From CAYSRJ01 sp964521865 (GTDB taxonomy: Bacteria > Spirochaetota > B62-G9 > DRHN01), in the NCBI GenBank assembly GCA_964521865.1, contig CAZFTJ010000009.1, positions 1-64,000 of the forward strand: 64,000 nt of DNA, written 5' to 3'. Numbering within the stretch: the first letter of the stretch is position 1; every line of letters begins with the position of its first letter. Positions 8,130 to 17,237 of this stretch are shown piece by piece. The position numbers and the translations under genes are program-made. The notes beneath the pieces were generated by a model. It searched no databases and was not told the DNA's origin. It saw only the letters and a program-made list of their open reading frames with translations.

Positions 8130-9203
8130 ATGCAATTTATTAAAAAAGAGCAGATAGAAACACCTGCACTGCTTGTTGATTTTGACAGTCTTGAGTACAA
8201 TATCCGATTTATGTCCGACTACATGAAGGATAAAATGGCAAAGCTCAGGCCGCACTATAAAACCTACAAATGTCCGATCGTCTCTCACATGCAGATAGAA
8301 GCAGGCGCCAAGGGTATATGCTGTGCCAAGCTGGGGGAAGCTGAAACACTCGTTTTAGCTGGGGTGAAAGATGTTCTCATTGCAAATCAAGTGGTGGATC
8401 CTGTAAAGATCTCTCGTCTTGCAGGACTTGCACGCAGCGGTTCTAAGATCACTGTTACTGTTGACAATGCTGACAGTATCAGGAATCTTTCCAAGGCGGC
8501 AAAGCAATATGGTTCCACAATTTATGTATTAATTGAAGTGGATGTGGGCATGAAGCGCTGCGGGATCAACACAGCGGATGAAGCTTATGATCTTGCAAAA
8601 ATTATTTTCGACTCCGAAGGCCTTGTGTTTGAGGGCATTCAGGCCTATGAAGGAAACATCATTCATAATAGGGATGTTAATGCTCGTCGCCGAGGGGTTG
8701 AGGAGATGATTTCCAAGATAAGGGGAATAAAAGCACATCTCGAAAATAAAGGAATAACAGTTAAAGAGATAAGTGGAGGGGGTACAGGCACCTACAATTT
8801 AACCGGAAACAACACTATCTGGACAGAGATTCAGGCGGGATCCTATGTATTTCTTGATACAGTTTACGATGAACTGGAGTTGGGCTTCAAGATTGCATTA
8901 ACAGTATACGCTACAGTTATTCATAAACGCAAGGGAATGGCCATTACTGATGCCGGTGTCAAGGTATGTACCTCAGACCAGGGGATTCCCAAAATTAAAG
9001 GGTACCCTCATCTCAAGCTGCAGCTTCATGAAGAGCATGGCCTGATTTTGGATGCAAAGGATGAACTGGAGTATAGGCAGAAGATTGAATACATTCCCAG
9101 TCATTGCTGCACAACCGTGAACCTTCACGACCGATACTACTGTGTCCGTAATGGTCTTTTAGAATCGGTGTGGCCCATTGTTGGTCGCGGAAAGAGCCGG
9201 TAG
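8130..9203 (+). CDS. D-threonine aldolase / D-serine dehydratase-like PLP enzyme, 357 aa
   Basis: Fold-type III (alanine-racemase-like barrel) PLP enzyme of the DSD1/D-threonine aldolase family. The PLP-binding Lys lies in LRPHYKTYK near residue 45. The N-terminal IETPALLVDFDSLEYN and the GGGTGTYN phosphate-binding region are typical. The C-terminal domain has the PSHCCTTVNLHD metal-binding segment (His and Cys ligands) seen in D-threonine aldolases and eukaryotic-type D-serine dehydratases. AGGAGAG precedes ATG 8130. It probably cleaves or dehydrates a D-beta-hydroxy-amino acid. Together with the POPT-type importer this hints at a hydroxylated amine or amino acid substrate (inference). Confidence 0.85.
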   Translation: MQFIKKEQIETPALLVDFDSLEYNIRFMSDYMKDKMAKLRPHYKTYKCPIVSHMQIEAGAKGICCAKLGEAETLVLAGVKDVLIANQVVDPVKISRLAGLARSGSKITVTVDNADSIRNLSKAAKQYGSTIYVLIEVDVGMKRCGINTADEAYDLAKIIFDSEGLVFEGIQAYEGNIIHNRDVNARRRGVEEMISKIRGIKAHLENKGITVKEISGGGTGTYNLTGNNTIWTEIQAGSYVFLDTVYDELELGFKIALTVYATVIHKRKGMAITDAGVKVCTSDQGIPKIKGYPHLKLQLHEEHGLILDAKDELEYRQKIEYIPSHCCTTVNLHDRYYCVRNGLLESVWPIVGRGKSR

Positions 9204-9250
9204 GCGGATTGATAAATTATTAAACATACAAAAAGCAGGGGAGAAGTGAG

Positions 9251-10000
9251 ATGATAGTGGATATTCATGTACATTTAGGTTGGGATTACACCTTTGATGA
9301 GAATTTTTCCAAGGAAGAGTTAATAAAAAAGATGAAAGACCACGGCATAGATGTACAGATTGTACAACCTGGTACATGCCATGACCTGGCTACAGTCCGA
9401 TCTCAACATAATGCCATAGCCAAGTTGTGCAAGACCTATCCCGGAAGGTTTTTTGGGATGTCAAATCCACCACCACATTTACCTTCAGATGTTTACATGG
9501 AGGAGGTGGCTAGGTGCGTGGAAAAGCTGGAGTTTACGTCCATTAAGCTGCATCCTATGGCTTCAGCGGTAAATCCGGATTCACGTTCGGGCAGGAAAGC
9601 ATTCGAAGCGGCGCGAAAGTACAGAATCCCAGTTATGGTTCACACAGGTTCTGGCTTCCCCTTTTCCGATCCCTTAAATCTCCTGGGCATAGGTAAAGAA
9701 TATCACGATATTAAGATAATCATGGCCCACTGCGGGATGATGGTTTTTGCTGGCAATGCTTCCAAGGTCCTTGCATCTTTACCAAATGTTTACGGAGATT
9801 CTTCGTGGACTCCTGGGTTTCTAATTAAGGAATGGGCCAGAACTTATGGCCCGAGGGTAATGTTTGCTTCCGATCATGCTGATAATACCGAGGCGGAAAT
9901 CACTAAAATCAAGACATGTGGGTTGAAAAAGGAGGAAGAAAAAGCTGTGCTGGGTGGTACTGCCATTGAAGTGTTCAATTTGAAAGAAAGATTACCGTGA
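9251..10000 (+). CDS. Amidohydrolase-family TIM-barrel hydrolase, 249 aa
   Basis: Small amidohydrolase_2-type protein. The N-terminal metal motif is DIHVHLG (HxH) at residues 4-10, followed by KLHP, MVHTGSG and IMAHCG for the barrel-strand metal ligands and a late Asp in FASDHAD. Related enzymes are 4-sulfomuconolactone-, aminocarboxymuconate- and dihydroxybenzoate-type lactonases or decarboxylases. GGGGAGAAG precedes ATG 9251. It is 47 bp downstream of the PLP enzyme, in the same operon direction. Confidence 0.85.
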   Translation: MIVDIHVHLGWDYTFDENFSKEELIKKMKDHGIDVQIVQPGTCHDLATVRSQHNAIAKLCKTYPGRFFGMSNPPPHLPSDVYMEEVARCVEKLEFTSIKLHPMASAVNPDSRSGRKAFEAARKYRIPVMVHTGSGFPFSDPLNLLGIGKEYHDIKIIMAHCGMMVFAGNASKVLASLPNVYGDSSWTPGFLIKEWARTYGPRVMFASDHADNTEAEITKIKTCGLKKEEEKAVLGGTAIEVFNLKERLP

Positions 10001-10122
10001 AGGTGTTATCCTTAATTTGCATATAAAAGGAAGAGGTTATACACAATAACGATATTATTAAATAGACCTAAAATCATCACAATTAATGTCTTATACATGT
10101 GCTATTAGTCAGGAGGGGAGCG

Positions 10123-11094
10123 ATGAAATTAGGGGTTATGGCAAACTGTTTTATTCAGGATAGGTGGGAAGAAGCAACTAGGAAGGCAAAAGATGCAGGC
10201 TTAGAAGCTATTGAACCTGCTGCTGGAGGGTACCTGGGAAACGTTCACTGCAAGCCTGAGCGACTTGTAAAAAACGAGAGTGATCTAAAATGCTTTGTGG
10301 AAACCTATAAATCTAAAGGGCTGGAGATCAGTGCATTTTCTATTCATGGGAACCCGTTACACCCTGATGAGAAAATAGCTCGTGAGCATACGGACGTTAT
10401 ATTAAATGCAATTAAACTGGGAGAAAAAATAGGGGTACATTTTTTGAACGGTTTTGCAGGCTGTCCAGGAGCTGGCGATGGTGCAAAGTACCCAAACTGG
10501 ATCACATGTCCATGGCCTCCCTTTTTTGGAGATGCGGTAAAGTGGCAGTGGGAGAAGGAAATAATACCCTTCTGGCGGGAGATGAGTAAAAGACTATCAG
10601 ATTCAGGGATGAAGCTCGCATTTGAGATGCACCCTGGTGACGCTGTTTATAATCCTGAAACTTTGCTAAAATTGCGAGGAGAGATAGGGGATGCGGTGGC
10701 ATGTAACTTTGATCCCAGCCATATAATATGGCAGGGTATAGACCCTCTGGTTGCTATAAAGAAATTGGGGGATACCATAGTTCATGTGCATGCTAAAGAT
10801 ATTGTGGTTGATGAAGACATGGTAAGGTGGAGGGGTAATATAGACTGGAAGCCCCAGAGTGATATCATTAACAGGGTATGGACTTTTCGAACCATAGGCT
10901 ATGGTCATGACAAATTATGGTGGAAAAAGTTTATAAGCACACTTAGTGTTGTGGATTTTGATGGGGTTATCAGCATAGAGTACGAGGACCCGCTTATGTC
11001 TGCAGAAGAGGGGCTAAAGAAGGCTGTGTCATTTATGCAGGATGTTCTCATACATGAAAAGGCGGGTGAAATGCACTGGATTAGAGAGATTTAA
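10123..11094 (+). CDS. Sugar phosphate isomerase/epimerase-like protein (AP_endonuc_2 fold), 323 aa
   Basis: Xylose-isomerase-like TIM barrel. The conserved acidic/His metal residues are seen in AFEMHPGD, FDPSHIIWQGIDP, VHVHAKD and ISIEYEDP, the pattern of the sugar phosphate isomerase/epimerase (IolE/IolH/tagatose epimerase) family. The start is ATG 10123: AGGAGG at 10111-10116 gives ideal spacing. The reading frame stays open upstream to a GTG at 10099, but that codon has no such site. Cyclitol or rare-sugar isomerisation is a likely role. The kinase-like pseudogene directly downstream fits sugar catabolism. Confidence 0.88.
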   Translation: MKLGVMANCFIQDRWEEATRKAKDAGLEAIEPAAGGYLGNVHCKPERLVKNESDLKCFVETYKSKGLEISAFSIHGNPLHPDEKIAREHTDVILNAIKLGEKIGVHFLNGFAGCPGAGDGAKYPNWITCPWPPFFGDAVKWQWEKEIIPFWREMSKRLSDSGMKLAFEMHPGDAVYNPETLLKLRGEIGDAVACNFDPSHIIWQGIDPLVAIKKLGDTIVHVHAKDIVVDEDMVRWRGNIDWKPQSDIINRVWTFRTIGYGHDKLWWKKFISTLSVVDFDGVISIEYEDPLMSAEEGLKKAVSFMQDVLIHEKAGEMHWIREI

Positions 11095-11129
11095 CGACTA
11101 TTTGATATAGAGTTTGTTGAATCACGGTT

Positions 11130-12583
11130 TACTGCACCCCAAGCTGTTTTGGACTGTTTTAAGAAATTCCTAACGTAAACTGGTTTGAACAGGACCCGGA
11201 GGATTGGTGGAAGGCTACTGTCCTGTCAATTCAACAAATACTGAAATCTTCACAGATCAGTCCTTTGGATATTAAGGGAATAGGTTTATCTGGGCAATAT
11301 CATGGACTTGTACTTATTGATAAGAATCACAATGTGCTCAGGCCATGTATCTTATGGAATGATCAAAGAACTTCAAAACAGAGTAGTTATATAGTTGATA
11401 AAATAGGGAAAAAAAGCTACTGGAAATTGCTGCTACACAGGGTGCACCGTACTTTACAGCATGCAAGTTACTTTAGGTAAGAGAGCACGAACCGGAAGTA
11501 TATAAGAGAATATATAAACTGCTCCTCCCAAAAGATTACGTCAGATTTAAATTAACGGGCGATTTCGCCACCGATGTGACTGATGTTTCGGGGACCCTAT
11601 TTCTAAATGTGTCTGAAAGAAAATGGTCGCAAGAAATGCTTGAAATGCTGGATGTTGACTTTTCATATTTACCGGAACTTTTTGAATCGCCGGAGATCAC
11701 AGGAAAAGTAACTATAAAAGCGGCCAAGGAGACTGGCCTGAAACAGGATATTCCAGTGGTCGCTGGAGGAGGGGATCGGGTAGCTGCTGCAATTGGAAAC
11801 GGTATTGTAGAGGAAGGTCTTATTTCTTACTCTATAGGGACATCAGGTGTTGTGTATGCAGCTACTGAGCGGCCAGGAATCGATGAACTGGGCAGAATTG
11901 ACACTTTCTGTCATTCCGTACCAGGTATGTGGTGTCTGCTTGCCTGCATTAATTCTGCTACGGCCTCACTTAATTGGTTTCAGGAGAAGTTTCTCCAACT
12001 GGAAAGAATGGAAGCAGAAAAGCAGAAAAAGAGTATATATGAAGTGATTGAAGAAAGAGCTTCTTCAATTAAACTGGGAAGCGATAAACTTTTCTTTCTT
12101 CCCTATCTTGCGGGGGAAAGGCATCCTAATACTGACCCTAATGCAAAAGGTGTATTCTACGGGTTTTACTCGGGGCATACCAGAGATCATACCTTGAGGG
12201 CGGTACTTGAGGGTGTTGCTTACGGTTTTCGTGACTGCCTTGAAGTAATGAAAGAATTAAAAATATCTATAAAGGAGATTAGGGCAACTGGTGGAGGTGC
12301 AAAATCGAAGCTCTGGAAGAAAATCCAAGTAAATGTAAATGGACAAACAATAGTGGGGACAAACACAGATGAGTGCGGGGCAGCTTATGGTGCAGCAATA
12401 CTTGCTGGAGTTGGGGTAGGCGTATACAGCACAGTCTTGGAGGCATGCCGAGAATTGGTAAAAATTCACACCCCCTTGACACCTGACAAAGAAGAAAAAT
12501 CATTGTATGAGAAGTATTTTAGATTTTATCAATGTCTATATCCTGCTTTAAAGGATAGCTATCAAAGGCTGTCTGCGCTTTAA
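11130..12583 (+). pseudogene. Xylulokinase-type FGGY carbohydrate kinase, broken
   Basis: Remnant of an FGGY kinase closest to XylB. Recognisable pieces are WFEQDPEDWW (11181-11210), GIGLSGQYHGLV, RPCILWNDQRT and the long C-terminal half (SIGTSGVVYAA, FLPYLAGERHP, RATGGGAKS). The ATP-site start (DxGTxxxK, about the first 30-40 codons) is missing, with a TAA at 11160-11162 in frame. A run of seven A (11409-11415) needs one more A to restore the frame: reading then continues LLEIAATQGAPYFTACKLL. A TAG at 11474-11476 replaces the Trp expected in LLWVREHEPE. After it the frame is intact to 12583 (from ATG 11576 it would give 335 aa). Three separate lesions make a sequencing artefact unlikely as the whole explanation. 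Confidence 0.85.
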
Positions 12584-12618
12584 ATTATTGTTTTTTTGAA
12601 AGCAGTGGGAGTGTTAAT

Positions 12619-13338
12619 ATGGAATTACGAAATAAAACAGCAATTGTAACAGGAGCCGGTAGGGGAATTGGAAGAGAAACAGCACTACGGCTTGCTCAAG
12701 AAGGGTGTAATGTAGTCCTGGTTTCGCGCACTGAAAGTGAATTGATTGAAGTAGTGCGAGAGATTAGGGAAAGAAAAGGTGAGGCGATTGCTGTAGTGGC
12801 AGACCTGGCCAAGAAAAAAAGTATTAATCTTATTATTGAAAAAACTCTTCAAAAATATAATTCCCTGGAAATACTGATTAATAATGCTGGAGTGCACATA
12901 GTATCCCCATTCTTTGAAATAACAGAAGAAGAGTGGGACACCAATATGAATATCAATCTCAAAGCAGTATTTTTACTTAGCCAGGCTGCTTTAAAGATTA
13001 TGAAAGAAAAAAGAGAAGGGTATATTATAAACATTTCCTCCACCGCAGCGTTAGAAGTCCCTGCCAGAGCGGCAGCTTATGGTATTTCAAAGCTGGGAGT
13101 TAAAGGTCTGTCTCAGGCTCTCTATGAAACGGCAAAAGAATACGGTGTGAAAGTGAGCGTGATCTACCCAGGAATGACTGATACAAAATTGCTCAGGGAA
13201 ATTAATCTTCCTGTTGACCCAAGCTTTTGGATGCAACCTGTTGATATCACGGAATGCATTATATTTTTACTAAAACAGAGTAATAGGGTGGTTATAAAAG
13301 AGGTTGTACCCTGGGCTGCACGCCATGACAAAATATGA
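12619..13338 (+). CDS. SDR-family oxidoreductase, 239 aa
   Basis: Classical short-chain dehydrogenase/reductase. It has TGAGRGIG at residues 11-18, NNAG, and the catalytic ISS…AAYGISKLG Ser-Tyr-Lys set. It resembles 3-ketoacyl-ACP-reductase-like or sepiapterin-reductase-like enzymes, and the C-terminus lacks the usual IDGG end. It starts at ATG 12619, 35 bp after the kinase pseudogene, with GGGAG upstream. It is the last gene of the plus-strand AT-rich cluster. The substrate is unknown. Confidence 0.88.
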   Translation: MELRNKTAIVTGAGRGIGRETALRLAQEGCNVVLVSRTESELIEVVREIRERKGEAIAVVADLAKKKSINLIIEKTLQKYNSLEILINNAGVHIVSPFFEITEEEWDTNMNINLKAVFLLSQAALKIMKEKREGYIINISSTAALEVPARAAAYGISKLGVKGLSQALYETAKEYGVKVSVIYPGMTDTKLLREINLPVDPSFWMQPVDITECIIFLLKQSNRVVIKEVVPWAARHDKI

Positions 13339-13553
13339 TCGATGAAATACTTCCTATCCCTTTGATTTCACTGTTTGTAAGCATATATTTTTTAAAGTTA
13401 TTATAACTCAATAGTATTTTATACGGGAAATGTCAATATAGCAAGAAAGTTTCGAGCCATTCTTGAAGCTGAGGAAAGGCAAAGCTCTCTTTCATTAAGC
13501 ATAGAGAAGTAAGAAACAGGGAATCAATGGTTGGAATATTGACTTTTAAAGAG

Positions 13554-14426
13554 TCAATTCCCTTTCGAAATCTGTGGCCAGGGTCCAAGCAACCCATCAA
13601 GGGTCAGAAGATGCATAACGTAGAGATTCTCACTCTCTATTCTTTCTTTCTCTTCTGCAACTCTCCTGAAATCTGTATCAACGTAGAAAATCCTGCCATT
13701 GAGCTCAGAGGATGCAATTTCAAGTAACCTGATTGTTGCCTTCGCACAGGCCTCTGGTGGAAGCTCTACTTCAGAACCAATCAGCCCCCTCACATGCCTC
13801 TGCCACCTCTCCCTCTCAGGTTTTGCAATAAGGTACTCAGTCATTGTGGTGCGGACAAATCCGGGCATCATGCAAAACACCAGCACCGATGACCCTGCAA
13901 GTTCAAATTCTCTTGCAAGACTCTCGGTAAACCTCAGAAGGGCAGCTTTTGAGCAACCATAGGCTGAACCTCCAGGATTTGGTCCATTTGAGCCTCCACC
14001 ACCATCCATGTTTATGATGATACCGCAGTTTCTTTCCATCATATGGGGGAGTACTGCCCTGCAGCAGAGCATGGACCCCAGAAGGTTTACTGTAACATCA
14101 TACCACCAAACCTCGGGGTCTGCCTCCCACACGGGCCCGACCCATCGAAAGCTCCCGGCATTGTTGAATAACAGATCGATTCCCCCAAATCTCTCAAGCA
14201 CATGATTGACCATCTGCTGGACCTGAGCCCAGTCTGTGACATCAACCCGGAGAGCAAGCCCTTTACCTCCTTCTGCATTAATGTGGTGCAAGGTTTCCTG
14301 AACTTTCGATTCAGTTCTTCCAGCACAAACAACCCTCGCCCCTGCACATGCAAATTCAACAGCCAGAGCCCTGCCAATGCCACCACCGGCACCGGTAACA
14401 ATGGCAGTCCTTCCTTCAAGTTCCAT
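13554..14426 (-). CDS. SDR-family oxidoreductase, 290 aa
   Basis: Short-chain dehydrogenase with TGAGGGIG at residues 11-18 and NNAG. The expected catalytic Ser region is unusual: it reads INMDGGGGSNGPNPGGSAYGCSKAA, so Tyr and Lys are clear but the Ser position is shifted by a glycine-rich insertion. The C-terminus is extended by about 40 residues. GAGGTGAAAGG precedes the ATG. It follows the corrinoid protein gene on the same strand after 227 bp and is probably co-transcribed with mttB. It may oxidise the demethylated product, which is inference. Codon use is GC-richer than in the plus-strand cluster. Confidence 0.85.
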   Translation of the reverse strand: MELEGRTAIVTGAGGGIGRALAVEFACAGARVVCAGRTESKVQETLHHINAEGGKGLALRVDVTDWAQVQQMVNHVLERFGGIDLLFNNAGSFRWVGPVWEADPEVWWYDVTVNLLGSMLCCRAVLPHMMERNCGIIINMDGGGGSNGPNPGGSAYGCSKAALLRFTESLAREFELAGSSVLVFCMMPGFVRTTMTEYLIAKPERERWQRHVRGLIGSEVELPPEACAKATIRLLEIASSELNGRIFYVDTDFRRVAEEKERIESENLYVMHLLTLDGLLGPWPQISKGN

Positions 14427-14653
14427 AGCCTTTCACCTCATTCGTTTTGCATATCCTTTTTTCAGTTTTTTCCAGGCCAGAGCATAATATAAAAATATAA
14501 CCATATACCAATATCAGTCATTTTTGGATACTCTTATACACAACACAATGTACTGATAGAGATTATATCAAATAAAAAATGTCATAACTTCCCGCACCTC
14601 ACAAAACATCTCTTTTTTTACCTGGGTTATCCCTCGCATTATCTATATGAATA

Positions 14654-15277
14654 TCATTTTTTAATAAGGAATTTTGCAAGGTTAATAGCTCGAAGGGCAT
14701 CAGGAGCAAAACCATCGGCACCTATCTTCTCTGCAAACTCCTTCGTCAAGGGGGCACCCCCAACCATAACCTTGACGCCTTTTACTCTTTCCCTTGTCAG
14801 CTTCACCGCATCCTCCAGGGCAATCATGGTTGTGGTAAGAAGAGCTGAAATCCCGATAAGATCAGCCCTTTCTTTCAGGGTGGTCTCAATGATTCTCTCA
14901 ACTGGCACATCTACCCCCAGGTCAATGACTTTAAACCCTGCTCCTTCCAGCATCATGCTGACAAGGTTCTTTCCAATGTCGTGGACATCCCCCTCAATGG
15001 TTGCCATTACAACTCTACCTAGAAACAGGGCCTCCGATTTAGAGAAGTGTGGCCTGAGCAGCTTCATTGAAGACTTCATTGCCGTTGCAGACATAATAAC
15101 TTCCGGTAGGTAAATCTCATAATCCCTGAATCTTTTCCCGACAACCTCCATGCTGGCAATGAGACCTTCGGAAAGGATTAAGCGGGGTTCTTCTCCCTCT
15201 TTCAGGTGGATTGCCACCAGCTCCTTTGCCCTATCTTCATTACCATTAATAATTTCAGTTTTGAGTTCATCAAACAT
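14654..15277 (-). CDS. Methyltransferase corrinoid protein (MtbC/MttC family), 207 aa
   Basis: Cobalamin-binding methyl carrier. The N-terminal four-helix cap (about 1-85, B12-binding_2) is followed by a Rossmann-like B12 domain. The cobalt-ligand motif DVHDIGKNLV (DxHxxG) lies near residue 98, with the SALLTTTM and GGAPLT loops that hold the nucleotide tail. The length is normal. AAGGAAGG precedes the ATG. It lies 42 bp downstream of the MttB-type methyltransferase, the standard pairing: MttB methylates Co(I) from a quaternary or tertiary amine, and a second methyltransferase not seen here would pass the methyl group to tetrahydrofolate or coenzyme M. Confidence 0.93.
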   Translation of the reverse strand: MFDELKTEIINGNEDRAKELVAIHLKEGEEPRLILSEGLIASMEVVGKRFRDYEIYLPEVIMSATAMKSSMKLLRPHFSKSEALFLGRVVMATIEGDVHDIGKNLVSMMLEGAGFKVIDLGVDVPVERIIETTLKERADLIGISALLTTTMIALEDAVKLTRERVKGVKVMVGGAPLTKEFAEKIGADGFAPDALRAINLAKFLIKK

Positions 15278-15319
15278 CCTGAGTTTCCTTCCTTTATCAA
15301 GTTCTTATATTCACTCCTT

Positions 15320-16747
15320 CTATCTTATAAACCTGAAGGACTCTTCAAGCTGTTCATCTTCTTTTGCACATTTATAGATCCTCTCAAGCTCTTTTCGTAT
15401 ATTTTCATCAGCCTTGTATGAATGTTCCTTGATCTTCTTCCTCGCAATAGCGTTCGCATACTTCCAAATTGACATTGAGCCCATATCCTTCCACTGTCCA
15501 AGATTAGAATGGCTGAAAAGTTCAGGTCCCCAGTACTCTTTCTTGAAATTCTCGAAGGTACTTTTCCTTCCTATGAAACTCTGCCCCGGGCCAACGGCTA
15601 CTATTTCATCCCTCATGAGACTTTTTTCTGAGAATTCATCCCTTTTGAGAACATTTTTAATGTATTCTATAATCTCACAGGTAATAACCAAAATCTCAGC
15701 CGAGTATATCTCCCCACACGAGATCAATCCTCCGGTTCTGAAAGCTCTTGCACCTGCTAATGCAGAAATGAGGGTATGTATCGCTATTTCGGCAGCAGCC
15801 TGTGCATCTGGTTCCTTTCCAGCTGTATTGAGTGACTTTGCAATAATCGGTATGTTGTAGTAATTACATAGCGCCATCTTGTGGAGGGTTGTACGGGTAT
15901 ACTCCGCTGACCCATATACAAAGGTTGAATACTTCATATCAAATGGGTCGGCCTCGAAGGCATCGTCTGGAGCTATGTAATTGAAGGATTTTGTGTTAAT
16001 AAGGTTGAGCATGGTGAGCCCAGCAAAGTGTTCAAAAATGCTCTGGAGAAGGGTTGAAATCATCGTTATCGGAGAGCTTATCCCTGCAACAGGCATTGTT
16101 GAAATCCACATGGGTATCCCCCTGTCAAGGAGATGGTAGGCGACCTTGAGGCCGTTTTTGTCAAAAGAACGGGGACTAATCATCCAGACTCCGAAAGTAA
16201 ATCTCTTTCCTGCTGCAAGAGCCATTTCATAGATATAGTCGGCACACACAGAGGTTGGCTTATCCATGTGCTCGTAGATGTCATTGCACCGATACTTTGA
16301 GTACTCGTAGGATATCTTGTGCATCAGTATAATCTGTAGATAAACTGGAACATCCAGAGGCACTACTGGGGCTGAGCCTACGGTGTCAAGGGCATCGCCA
16401 AGCTTTGTCATATTAATTAGGTCCTGTGTGGTGGATGGACGGAGCTTAAGGGTTTCAAGGTCGTAGAAGGATGTCTGATGTGCTCCCGCATCAATTATCC
16501 ACCTGTTTTCAGGGTGTTGTGGAAGATCGTATTTTGCCTCTCTCAGCGCCTTGAGAACGAGATCGCTTCTGAACTTAACCGTATCATTCTCAATTTTTAC
16601 CCCATCATAGTTTGAAAGAAGCTTTATGATACCTACATGGGGTATCTGTACTCCAACGTTTTCAACAAGCCACAAGGCCTTTTCATTCATAATGTTGATC
16701 TGTTCCTTTGAAAGACCCCCGCGAAGTGTAAATTCCTCAATGTGCAT
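15320..16747 (-). CDS. MttB-superfamily (non-pyrrolysine) methylamine/quaternary-amine methyltransferase, 475 aa
   Basis: Trimethylamine-methyltransferase-like protein of about the size of the glycine-betaine enzyme MtgB. The frame is complete with no in-frame amber codon, so it belongs to the pyrrolysine-free branch, which demethylates substrates such as glycine betaine, proline betaine, carnitine or gamma-butyrobetaine. Signature stretches are the N-terminal ALWLVENVGVQIPH and the C-terminal EYWGPELFSHSNLGQW, a typical MttB end. It heads a three-gene minus-strand operon with its corrinoid protein and an SDR. The upstream region 16807-16889 matches the promoter element of the ABC-importer operon. 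The actual methyl donor is unknown. Confidence 0.9.
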   Translation of the reverse strand: MHIEEFTLRGGLSKEQINIMNEKALWLVENVGVQIPHVGIIKLLSNYDGVKIENDTVKFRSDLVLKALREAKYDLPQHPENRWIIDAGAHQTSFYDLETLKLRPSTTQDLINMTKLGDALDTVGSAPVVPLDVPVYLQIILMHKISYEYSKYRCNDIYEHMDKPTSVCADYIYEMALAAGKRFTFGVWMISPRSFDKNGLKVAYHLLDRGIPMWISTMPVAGISSPITMISTLLQSIFEHFAGLTMLNLINTKSFNYIAPDDAFEADPFDMKYSTFVYGSAEYTRTTLHKMALCNYYNIPIIAKSLNTAGKEPDAQAAAEIAIHTLISALAGARAFRTGGLISCGEIYSAEILVITCEIIEYIKNVLKRDEFSEKSLMRDEIVAVGPGQSFIGRKSTFENFKKEYWGPELFSHSNLGQWKDMGSMSIWKYANAIARKKIKEHSYKADENIRKELERIYKCAKEDEQLEESFRFIR

Positions 16748-16806
16748 CCTTATACCTTCTGTGTATGAATAAGTTTATGAGACAGGGATTAAAATCAAAA
16801 GTGTCT

Positions 16807-16889
16807 ACAGGTAATTTATATATTTCAACCTAATATTTCCAGCACCTCCACGCTACAATTTATTTATCACTTTTTTGTACTATTTTGTC
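16807..16889 (-). promoter_or_regulatory. Conserved promoter/operator element, copy 2
   Basis: Partner of the element at 2095-2178. On the minus strand it reads GACAAAATAGT, A, CAAAAAAGT and continues with AAATA, TAGCG, CTGGAAAT, TTAG and TTACCTGT in the same order and spacing, with a single 1-nt gap. It ends 59 nt before the mttB ATG. The AT-rich TATAAA close to its downstream end could be the -10 box. Confidence 0.65.
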
Positions 16890-17031
16890 ATATTAATCCT
16901 CTTTACTGAAAACGCTATTGTCAAAGTTCAGAATGACAACTACATGCACGTAATACAGCTTCACACCTGCTTGACACCACCAGGTCGTCTGAAAATGCAC
17001 GAAAACTGAGATGTTTCTTGGTATGAATGAG

Positions 17032-17073
17032 TCCCCTCTATGGTCACACTGTATAGTGTGTAGCAGGAGGGGA
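17032..17073. promoter_or_regulatory. Two-part hairpin (7 + 6 bp with symmetric internal loop)
   Basis: The outer stem TCCCCTC/GAGGGGA and inner stem CACACT/AGTGTG are separated by 6-nt internal-loop strands on each side and closed by a GTAT loop. No adjacent T-run is present. It lies about 200 nt upstream of the flavoprotein gene and about 285 nt upstream of mttB, so it could act on either side or end a minus-strand transcript. The role is unknown. Confidence 0.35.
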
Positions 17074-17209
17074 ATTGAAAGTCTTGTTTTTATAACTTAT
17101 TATATAACATATAGTTATATTATATAATAGTATCACTCAATTGCGCTTTCCTGTTTGTCATTGCATTTAAGAAAAATTCTTTACCGAGAATTACTTTCCC
17201 CGTAATTGG

Positions 17210-17237
17210 TTGACTTTTATATTTCTGAAAGTATACT
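17210..17237 (+). promoter_or_regulatory. Sigma-70-type promoter
   Basis: TTGACT at 17210-17215 and TATACT at 17232-17237 are separated by 16 nt, a good match to the vegetative consensus. The expected start is about 25 nt before the ATG of the dihydroorotate-dehydrogenase-like gene at 17271. Confidence 0.6.

Noticed and set aside
11474..11476. In-frame TAG as a pyrrolysine or read-through codon in the kinase
   Set aside because: The family has Trp at this place, the gene also lacks its N-terminus and has a frameshift, and no pyrrolysine genes are seen. A nonsense mutation is simpler.
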